Program-made: the position numbers and the translations under genes
Notes under the pieces: generated by a model
Database searches by the model: none
What the model saw: the letters and a program-made list of their open reading frames with translations, nothing else
Told to the model about the DNA's origin: nothing
Assembly (NCBI GenBank): GCA_037441445.1
Contig: JBBISE010000109.1
Coordinates: 1-12,635, forward strand
Length of the DNA: 12,635 bases
Direction: 5' to 3'
From: JAAYQU01 sp037441445
GTDB taxonomy: Bacteria > Bacteroidota > Bacteroidia > Bacteroidales > Salinivirgaceae
Shown: positions 7,582 to 12,635 of the stretch, one piece after another
Numbering within the stretch: the first letter of the stretch is position 1
How the letters are laid out: every line of letters starts with the position of its first letter

Positions 7582-8910
7582 ATGGGCAAACACAATATCG
7601 AAAAATTTTCTTTGGGCTATTCGCTTCTTTACTACTGGAGTAAAACAATACACGACAGCCTTTATAGTAAGGTTTACACATTTAACAGACCTCCCAAAAT
7701 AACTAAACCTCACATGTTTGCGTTAAACCATCAGAATGCGCTGATGGACGCCATGGCCATTTTATTTGCAGCCAACAGGCAATTGGTTTTTCTTGCACGC
7801 AGCGACATTTTCAAAAATCCAAGAGTTGCCTCTGTACTTTATTTCTTAAAAATCTTACCTGTTTTTAGAATAAGGGATGGATTCGAAAATCTGAAAAATA
7901 ACAACGAAATATTTCAAAACACTGTTCGTGTATTAAACTATCCCCGTGGTCTGGCCATACTTCCTGAAGGAAACCATGCCGGGTACAAACGCTTGAGGCA
8001 GTTGCAAAAAGGGTTTGCCCGTATAGCGTTCCAAACCATGGAAAGCGATACAAAATCAAAAGAATTTTACATAATCCCTACGGGGTTAGAATACGAACAC
8101 TACGAAAAGTACGGGAAACATCTGATAGTGAACTTTGGAGAGCCCTTTGAAATTTCCCCCTATTTTGAAACCTACAAAACGAACCCCGCGCAAGGATTAA
8201 CCGAATTGCGTGACAGGCTTGAGACAGAACTTAAAAAAGTAATGATCCAAATTAGTTCGGAAAAGTGGTACGAACTTATTTTGAAACTTACTGATTGGAA
8301 CTGGATTAGGCTTGAAAATCAAGGAGAAAGGGCAATAAAGATTTACAAACAAAATCAACAATTGGCCGAAAAACTTTCGGGATTGTCAGACAATGATCCG
8401 CAATGGGCTCATTTAGAGCAACTCTGTATTGAGTTTGATACGGTTCTTTCTGACTGTAACCTGAACGCATCTGAAATTGCTGAAAAAGGGACCTTTGCTA
8501 AACAATTGATAATAAATCTTGCTCTTTTTCCTCTGATAATCATTGGAGTACCCGCATTTATTACCTTTGGTTGGCTTTATATATTGGTAAAGAACAGTGT
8601 AAAGAAAAAGATAAAAGACCCGCAATTTCGCACCTCGATACGGTTTGGATTATATACCATAGCAATAATTCCCCTTGTATTATTGCTAAACCTGTGGACG
8701 CTGGCATTCTTTCCCTGGTATTCTTATCTGATAGCCATTGTAGGGACTTCTGTTTCGGGCATCATTGGACTGAAGACGGTACCGTTTTTCATTAAAGCAG
8801 TAAAAAGGTTGAAATCAAGTGTTCTTGATTTCTTTGGGAATAGACAAATCAGAAAGGCCATTGAGCTTCGTAAAAAAATCTTTGAGCAACTTATTCAAAT
8901 AAACTGCTAA
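7582..8910 (+). CDS. PlsC-type acyltransferase with C-terminal membrane domain
   Basis: 442 residues. The N-terminal half is a glycerolipid acyltransferase (LPLAT/PlsC) domain: motif I NHQNALMD at 49-56 (catalytic His50, Asp56), motif II around FLARSDIF (70-77) and FRIRDG (95-100), motif III ILPEGNHAG at 126-134 (PEGNH in place of the usual PEGTR), and motif IV IIPTGLEY at 164-171. The His-to-Asp spacing is five residues, not the usual four. After a helical linker (about 200-300) come about three transmembrane helices (308-330, 350-372, 377-400) and a basic tail. It probably transfers an acyl chain to a lysophospholipid or glycerol phosphate at the inner membrane, but the acceptor is unknown. 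It lies 36 bp after the symporter and 3 bp before cyuA. Another ATG at 7571 opens only a 43-codon frame with no domain. Confidence 0.88.
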   Translation: MGKHNIEKFSLGYSLLYYWSKTIHDSLYSKVYTFNRPPKITKPHMFALNHQNALMDAMAILFAANRQLVFLARSDIFKNPRVASVLYFLKILPVFRIRDGFENLKNNNEIFQNTVRVLNYPRGLAILPEGNHAGYKRLRQLQKGFARIAFQTMESDTKSKEFYIIPTGLEYEHYEKYGKHLIVNFGEPFEISPYFETYKTNPAQGLTELRDRLETELKKVMIQISSEKWYELILKLTDWNWIRLENQGERAIKIYKQNQQLAEKLSGLSDNDPQWAHLEQLCIEFDTVLSDCNLNASEIAEKGTFAKQLIINLALFPLIIIGVPAFITFGWLYILVKNSVKKKIKDPQFRTSIRFGLYTIAIIPLVLLLNLWTLAFFPWYSYLIAIVGTSVSGIIGLKTVPFFIKAVKRLKSSVLDFFGNRQIRKAIELRKKIFEQLIQINC

Positions 8911-8913
8911 AAA

Positions 8914-10215
8914 ATGACAACAACAATGGAAGCAAAACAAGTAAAAGACATACTTGAATTAATGCATTCGGAAATCGCCCCTGCGCTTGGATGCACGGAA
9001 CCTGCAGCTGTAGCCCTTGCCTGTGGAAAGGCACGAGAAGTGCTTGGGTCAGTTCCAACGACAGGAAAAATTTACGTCAGTGGGAACATTTTTAAAAATG
9101 CCATGGGCGTGGGGATTCCAGGAACAGGCCTGACAGGTCTTCCCATTGCTGTAGCTTTAGGTCTTACAGGTGGAAGCAGTTCCGATTCACTGGAAATTTT
9201 AAGAAACATATCCGCCGATCATATGGTGGCTGCTAAAAAACTAATTGACAGCAAGTTGTTTGACATCCAGGTAAAAGAAAAAGTGCACAAACTTTACGTT
9301 GAGGTACAGATTGAAAACGGTAAGGACAGTGTTGTTGTCATCATAAGCCACAAGCACAACCACTTCTCCTTTATTAAACGTAATGGGGAAATAATGCTGA
9401 ACGACCAGCCTGCCGATGAAAAAAAGACAAAGAAAAAGCCAGTACCACAGTTCCTTTCAATAGATACAATCCTCGATTTTGTTGAAGCAATCAATCCAAA
9501 AGAATTAGATATTTTCAACACATCTATAGAATTGAACCTTGCAATTGCTCAGGAAGGTTTAAAAAACAATTATGGTCTTAGGATAGGGCAGAATATTGCA
9601 AAAAACATAACGGCCCATAACGGCGTTTACGAACCTATTAGCGAGTATGCCCTTATGCTGACGACAGCAGCATGTGATGCCCGTATGGGAGGCAGTATCC
9701 TTCCTGTCATGGCCAACACAGGAAGTGGAAATCAGGGACTGACAACATCATTGCCCATTATTGCCTATGCCGAGAAATTAAAATCACCGCACGTATTGTT
9801 GCTTAAGTCATTGGCAATGGGGCATTTGATTCCAATTCACATGAAAAAGAAACTGGGGCCTTTAAGTGCTTTGTGCGGAGTTTTGCTTGCAGCAACCGGA
9901 GCTGCCTGCGGTATTGCTTATCTTCAGGGAGGGAATCGGGAAACTGTAAAAAAAGCAATCAAGCACATGGCCGCCAACATTACAGGCATGCTTTGTGATG
10001 GAGCCAAGCCGGGTTGCTCACTGAAAGTGCATTCCGGAATCACCGCTGCTATACAAGCTGCAGAACTGGCACTTAATAAAGATATAGAGGCTCTTGCTGA
10101 TGGAATAATTGAGGAAGACGTGGAACGTACCATTGAAAATATTGCCAGCATCGGCAGAAATGGGCTTTCCTGCACCGACAAGATGATTATTGACATGATG
10201 CAGAACAAGAAATAA
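8914..10215 (+). CDS. cyuA: L-cysteine desulfidase / serine dehydratase-like Fe-S protein (CyuA/YhaM family)
   Basis: 433 residues, full length for the UPF0597/CyuA family. These enzymes use a [4Fe-4S] cluster, not PLP, to break L-cysteine into pyruvate, ammonia and sulfide; they are related to the alpha domain of Fe-S L-serine dehydratases. APALGCTEPAAVALACG (23-39) places the catalytic-site cysteine at Cys27. The cluster ligands are expected at Cys321, Cys361 and Cys368: the 40- and 7-residue spacings match those I recall for the archaeal enzyme. NTGSGNQG (268-275) is another family signature. A charged, Lys-rich insertion lies at about 165-177. A second ATG at 8926 is possible as start. 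It begins 3 bp after the acyltransferase stop and ends 9 bp before the aminotransferase. Serine or another beta-substituted amino acid remains a possible substrate. Confidence 0.92.
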   Translation: MTTTMEAKQVKDILELMHSEIAPALGCTEPAAVALACGKAREVLGSVPTTGKIYVSGNIFKNAMGVGIPGTGLTGLPIAVALGLTGGSSSDSLEILRNISADHMVAAKKLIDSKLFDIQVKEKVHKLYVEVQIENGKDSVVVIISHKHNHFSFIKRNGEIMLNDQPADEKKTKKKPVPQFLSIDTILDFVEAINPKELDIFNTSIELNLAIAQEGLKNNYGLRIGQNIAKNITAHNGVYEPISEYALMLTTAACDARMGGSILPVMANTGSGNQGLTTSLPIIAYAEKLKSPHVLLLKSLAMGHLIPIHMKKKLGPLSALCGVLLAATGAACGIAYLQGGNRETVKKAIKHMAANITGMLCDGAKPGCSLKVHSGITAAIQAAELALNKDIEALADGIIEEDVERTIENIASIGRNGLSCTDKMIIDMMQNKK

Positions 10216-10224
10216 CAAGTTATT

Positions 10225-11043
10225 ATGAAAAACACACGGGGCAAGTATCTAATCATTAATAACCAACTTGAGAATATACGTGATCTTTCTTTGAGGATTG
10301 ATTCCGGGAAAAAGTTCGCCTACGAAGTCCTAAAATTAATAGATACGATCCCACTGTTTTTCGCTGAACATTACGCCAGATTACAATCATCTGCTAAAAA
10401 AGCTAACATTTCATTCCAGTATTCCCCATTGGAAATGTTAAAGGCAATCACAACTTTATCGGAAAATAATGGATTTGATACAGGCAATGTAGAGATTTTG
10501 ACAGCAAATGATTTTACAGTCCTGCGGTTTATACCCCACTTCTACCCTGCCCCATCCCTTTATAAATCAGGTGTACGAGTTGGATTTTTTTATGTGGAAA
10601 GAAACAATCCCAATGCTAAACTCAAAAATCAGAAGCTCAGGGGTTTCATTAACAACCATCTGAAAAAGAATAACTTGTATGAAGTTTTACTGATTACCCG
10701 ACAAGGAAATATAACCGAAGGAAGTCGAAGTAATGTTATGTTTGTAGGGAAAGACAACAAAATATACACCGCACCTGAAAACCAGATACTGAAAGGAATT
10801 ACAAGGAAAATTGTGTTACAGATCTGTCAACAACACAAAATTGAGGTGATTGAAAAAGCAATTACAAAAAGAGACTTACCGGAGTTCACCTCAGCTTTCC
10901 TTACAGGAACATCACCGGGGGTCTTACCGATTAGGAACATCGGACATGCGGGCTATTGTGTTGAGAATGATATACTAAGAAAACTGATGGCAACCTATGG
11001 GAATACTGTTGCCGAAGAAGTAAAGCGAAACAAGGTGCTTTAA
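10225..11043 (+). CDS. Class IV PLP-dependent aminotransferase (BCAT / D-amino acid aminotransferase / ADC lyase fold)
   Basis: 272 residues, near the length of aminodeoxychorismate lyase and D-amino acid aminotransferase. Class IV marks are YEVLKLIDTIPLFFAEHYAR (33-52), NITEGSRSNVMFV (162-174), APENQILKGITR (183-194) and FLTGTSPGVLPI (225-236). Lys132 is the likely PLP lysine: it lies 33 residues before Glu165, the same spacing as in E. coli PabC, and HLKKNNLYEVLLI aligns with the PabC segment that follows. Substrate is undecided. It may be ADC lyase (folate), a branched-chain or D-amino acid aminotransferase, or an enzyme linked to the cysteine desulfidase gene 9 bp upstream. The sequence is rather divergent in its first 110 residues. 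Its stop codon is 1 bp from the stop of the convergent gene at 11045. Confidence 0.85.
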   Translation: MKNTRGKYLIINNQLENIRDLSLRIDSGKKFAYEVLKLIDTIPLFFAEHYARLQSSAKKANISFQYSPLEMLKAITTLSENNGFDTGNVEILTANDFTVLRFIPHFYPAPSLYKSGVRVGFFYVERNNPNAKLKNQKLRGFINNHLKKNNLYEVLLITRQGNITEGSRSNVMFVGKDNKIYTAPENQILKGITRKIVLQICQQHKIEVIEKAITKRDLPEFTSAFLTGTSPGVLPIRNIGHAGYCVENDILRKLMATYGNTVAEEVKRNKVL

Positions 11044-11044
11044 A

Positions 11045-11284
11045 TCAAGCTATTTTGGGTTTGTAGTGGCTATTAAGATACTCAATGGTCGATTGCAACG
11101 ACGAAAAGTATTTAAAATCCTCCTCGGGAATCGGTTGTCCAATTGCATTCGAAATGGACGATATTAACTTTGGTAGAATCAGCGGCTTTGTGGCATCATT
11201 TAAAAAAGGGTAACATGATATCTCTTCATTGGCTAATGCTTGGTTTTCAAGTATCGAAAACAGGAAGTTTACGTTGTTTTCCAT
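11045..11284 (-). CDS. 79-residue acyl-carrier-protein-like protein lacking the phosphopantetheine serine
   Basis: Not a family I recognise by name. Length (79) matches an acyl carrier protein, and residues about 52-73 (IPEEDF, then SSLQSTIEYLNSHY) closely resemble the end of ACP, where an IPDEEAEKI-type loop leads into helix IV (TTVQAAIDYINGH). Residues about 35-49 (LILPKLISSISNAIG) would be helix II. Where ACP has DSL at residues 36-38, this protein has KPL (33-35), so the attachment serine is absent and Pro34 takes its place. The codons look like those of neighbouring genes, which supports a real gene. It abuts the convergent aminotransferase with 1 bp between stops and is divergent from yceI. 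A non-acylated carrier-like binding protein is inference; an unrelated small helical protein is the alternative. Confidence 0.6.
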   Translation of the reverse strand: MENNVNFLFSILENQALANEEISCYPFLNDATKPLILPKLISSISNAIGQPIPEEDFKYFSSLQSTIEYLNSHYKPKIA

Positions 11285-11518
11285 GGGATTAAAGGCTTAC
11301 TTTTCACTTTTTCAAGATACTACAAAAGAAAAAGGGAAGCAAATTTTTCATGGAATTTTTAAATAAAACACGCAACAGATTGTGTTTCTTTTTCAAGGAC
11401 AATTTAATACATTTTTGCCCAACTTTCACAAAAAGATGGAAATCATTAGTTCAGAACATTTTCCTAAACAATTTGATTATTACGGTGTTTGTACCAAAAA
11501 TCATTAAAAACAAGAAAC
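11285..11518. other. Divergent gap upstream of the YceI lipoprotein and the carrier-like gene
   Basis: 234 bp, AT-rich, with no supported gene. An open frame at 11350-11535 has no domain and overlaps the YceI signal peptide in another frame. The only promoter-like signal seen for the plus strand is the weak one at 11385-11418; none was found for the minus-strand gene. Confidence 0.5.
11385..11418 (+). promoter_or_regulatory. Weak candidate promoter of the YceI lipoprotein gene
   Basis: TTTC at 11385-11388 and TACATTTT(TG) beginning at 11408 are 19 bp apart. Each differs by one base from the Bacteroidota TTTG and TAnnTTTG boxes. It would give a leader of about 95 nt before the ATG at 11519. 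Confidence 0.3.
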
Positions 11519-12199
11519 ATGAAAACGAAAATTAAATTAATGTCATTAGCAACTATGGCTATTCTAATTTCCTCGTGCATGAAGTCACCTGAAGGAGATA
11601 AGATAAAAACTACCGATATTTACGAGATTCAAAAAATATCCGGAACTGTTGATTTTAAAGCCGATACGGAAAAAAGTAAAATAGAATGGCTTGGTTCTAA
11701 ACCGACCGGAACCCACTGGGGCGATGTAAAACTAAGCAGTGGTGCCATCAATCTTAAAGACGGAAACATTGTTGGAGGCAACATTGTAATTGATTTGAAT
11801 TCTATAAGGGCTTTAGATTTGGCCAATACCGACATGGAAGCCAAACTGGTTGGCCATTTAAAATCGGCTGATTTTTTTCTTGTTGACTCCTTTCCCACCG
11901 CAGTTTTCGAAATTTCTGAAATTTCAGAATTAAAAAACAAATCGGAGGGTAATGAAGAAATAAAAACAACTCATGAGGTTAAAGGAAACCTTACGCTGAG
12001 GGGTACTACAAAAGGGATTGCCTTTTATGCGCATATTTCAATTTCTGAAAATGAGGTTGTTGTGAAATCAAATCAGTTTGTAATCAATAGAACTTTGTGG
12101 AATGTGAACTATGGTTCCAAATCCATTTTTGCTGAATTGAAAGACAATTTCATCCATGACGAAATGGGAATTAAAATTGATTTTACAGCTAAAAAATAA
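11519..12199 (+). CDS. YceI-family lipoprotein (lipocalin-like polyisoprenoid-binding fold)
   Basis: 226 residues from the chosen start. The open frame could begin at 11489, but the ATG at 11519 gives a standard lipoprotein signal: MKTKIK, a hydrophobic core, then ILISSC with Cys20 as the lipidation site. The mature part is a YceI beta-barrel: KSKIEWLGSKPTGTHWGDVK (53-72), then SGAINLKDGNIVGGNIVID (74-92), HLKSADFFLVDSFPTAVFEI (113-132) and GNLTLRGTTKGIAFYAHI (146-163). YceI proteins bind amphiphiles such as polyprenoids in the barrel; this one would sit on an envelope membrane. Bacteroidota often encode several lipidated YceI paralogues of unknown ligand. It is monocistronic as far as can be seen. 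Confidence 0.92.
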   Translation: MKTKIKLMSLATMAILISSCMKSPEGDKIKTTDIYEIQKISGTVDFKADTEKSKIEWLGSKPTGTHWGDVKLSSGAINLKDGNIVGGNIVIDLNSIRALDLANTDMEAKLVGHLKSADFFLVDSFPTAVFEISEISELKNKSEGNEEIKTTHEVKGNLTLRGTTKGIAFYAHISISENEVVVKSNQFVINRTLWNVNYGSKSIFAELKDNFIHDEMGIKIDFTAKK

Positions 12200-12206
12200 A
12201 GTTGTT

Positions 12207-12246
12207 AAATAATCTCGCTTATTTGAATCATTGAACTCTTTTTTTT
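12207..12246 (+). terminator. Weak possible terminator after the YceI gene
   Basis: AAATAA (12207-12212) and TTATTT (12219-12224) can form a 6-bp A-T stem with a 6-nt loop, and a run of eight T lies at 12239-12246. The stem has no G-C pairs and stands 14 bp from the T-run, so this is at best a poor Rho-independent signal. Confidence 0.2.
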
Positions 12247-12282
12247 ACAGAGAATGACGTAGTGGGTAGAATTTTATAGAAA

Positions 12283-12310
12283 CTATCGATTTTTTTCAAA
12301 TCCCCGATAG
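12283..12310. repeat. Short inverted repeat CTATCG/CGATAG
   Basis: CTATCG at 12283-12288 is mirrored by CGATAG at 12305-12310 across a 16-nt T-rich spacer. It stands immediately upstream of the long palindrome. On its own it is a weak signal. Confidence 0.25.
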
Positions 12311-12315
12311 GGTAT

Positions 12316-12387
12316 ATTTAGCCAAAAAGGTCTGTTACGTGTAAGGTGACCAACTACCTGAAAACGTGGCGGACTTTTTGGCTGAAT
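12316..12387 (+). repeat. 72-nt imperfect palindrome forming a long hairpin
   Basis: The left arm ATTTAGCCAAAAAG (12316-12329) pairs over 14 bp with CTTTTTGGCTGAAT (12374-12387). A single bulged G (12330) follows, and then TCTGTTACGT (12331-12340) pairs with ACGTGGCGGA (12364-12373). The tip AGGT/ACCT (12344-12347 and 12356-12359) can close an 8-nt loop. Of the 24 pairs in the two main stems, 20 are Watson-Crick and 4 are G-U when read as plus-strand RNA; there is no true mismatch. No U-run follows, so it is not a standard terminator. It could be a structured leader, an attenuator, a small RNA or an old inverted-repeat element. It lies 25 bp upstream of the lectin-like start codon. Confidence 0.6.
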
Positions 12388-12411
12388 CATTTATCACACA
12401 ATCAAATAGTT

Positions 12412-12635
12412 ATGAAAAAAGAATTACTTTAATTGGGGATTATTTTTATCCTTACAGGTCATCTCTTTAGCCAATGCATTGCGGACTGGGGCAATGTTTT
12501 CGATTTGACGTTCGATGGAAAAAGTTACAAGATTGTTAAAGAGAGAAAAAACTGGGCAACGGCAGCCACATGTGCAGTTGAATTGTATCCACCCCACCAA
12601 CCCCATATTTTCTGGCATCTGCAGTATTCGTAGTT
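12412..12635 (+). pseudogene. Broken secreted C-type-lectin-like gene (5' part)
   Basis: An ATG at 12412 begins MKKELL, followed by TAA at 12430-12432. The same frame then continues with a hydrophobic LGIIFILTGHLFSQCIA that completes a typical signal peptide, and with DWGNVFDLTFDGKSYKIVKE and WATAATCAVEL. That last part resembles the start of a C-type lectin domain (a Y-x-[IV]-[VF] strand, then W-x-x-A-x-x-x-C). After CAVEL (about 12585) the expected GG-x-L continuation is missing and the frame stops at 12631. A stop codon inside the signal peptide plus lost homology suggest a pseudogene. A TTG start at 12433 is possible, but it would leave a signal peptide with no positive residue. A sequencing error is the other explanation. 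The window ends here. Confidence 0.55.

Noticed and set aside
7571..7702. ATG at 7571 opening a 43-codon frame overlapping the acyltransferase start
   Set aside because: Different frame, no domain, and ends inside the acyltransferase domain; the ATG at 7582 gives the full protein.
11350..11535. 61-codon plus-strand frame before the YceI gene
   Set aside because: AT-rich composition, no domain, and overlaps the YceI signal peptide in another frame.
12316..12387. Reading the long palindrome as a Rho-independent terminator of yceI
   Set aside because: No U-tract follows the stem, it starts 117 bp after the stop codon, and the bulge plus inner stem are unlike a terminator.
12589..12604. Minus-strand GGGGTTGGTGGGGTGG, a possible two-layer G-quadruplex
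   Set aside because: Only two-G runs limit it to two tetrads, and no promoter or pilin-like context supports a role; probably chance.
12424..12618. 64-codon minus-strand frame at the right end
   Set aside because: Antisense to the lectin-like remnant; no motif recognised.

Overview
The window looks like a chromosomal segment from a member of the Bacteroidota. The lipoprotein signal peptides, the short FtsY without an acidic A domain, the FabG ending in CGAMQT, the scarcity of Shine-Dalgarno sequences and the promoter elements of the TAnnTTTG type all point that way. I cannot name a genus from the sequence alone. Most of it is ordinary core or near-core gene content, with more unusual material in the last 1.6 kb.

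Layout. The left third is on the minus strand: a three-helix von Willebrand A (VWA) membrane protein (3098 to 1023) followed after 29 bp by a TPR-like lipoprotein (993 to 40), probably co-transcribed. Upstream of them is a stand-alone fabG (3981 to 3235) closed by a clear intrinsic terminator at 3163-3204. A 270-bp divergent control region (3982-4251) separates fabG from a plus-strand run: ftsY and rimO (17 bp apart), then, after 85 bp, a bile acid/Na+ symporter-family transporter, a PlsC-type acyltransferase with a C-terminal membrane domain, a cyuA/YhaM-type Fe-S cysteine desulfidase, and a class IV aminotransferase. The last three gaps are 36, 3 and 9 bp, so these four genes read as one operon.

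The aminotransferase meets, tail to tail with 1 bp between them, a 79-codon minus-strand gene. Its C-terminal half reads like an acyl carrier protein, but proline sits where the phosphopantetheine serine is expected. Divergent from it lies a YceI-family lipoprotein (11519-12199). The final 430 bp contain a 72-nt imperfect palindrome whose non-Watson-Crick pairs are all G-U in the plus-strand RNA, and then a secreted C-type-lectin-like reading frame interrupted by a stop codon at codon 7 and losing homology near 12585.

How the genes work together. fabG (fatty acid elongation), the acyltransferase (phospholipid acylation), FtsY (membrane targeting of proteins) and the envelope lipoproteins share an envelope theme, but only the symporter-acyltransferase-desulfidase-aminotransferase set is close enough to suggest one transcription unit. 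No mobile element, CRISPR array, tRNA or rRNA was recognised. The observations most worth following up are the serine-less carrier-protein-like gene, the long palindrome, the broken lectin-like gene, and the 16-bp palindrome just downstream of the fabG promoter element.
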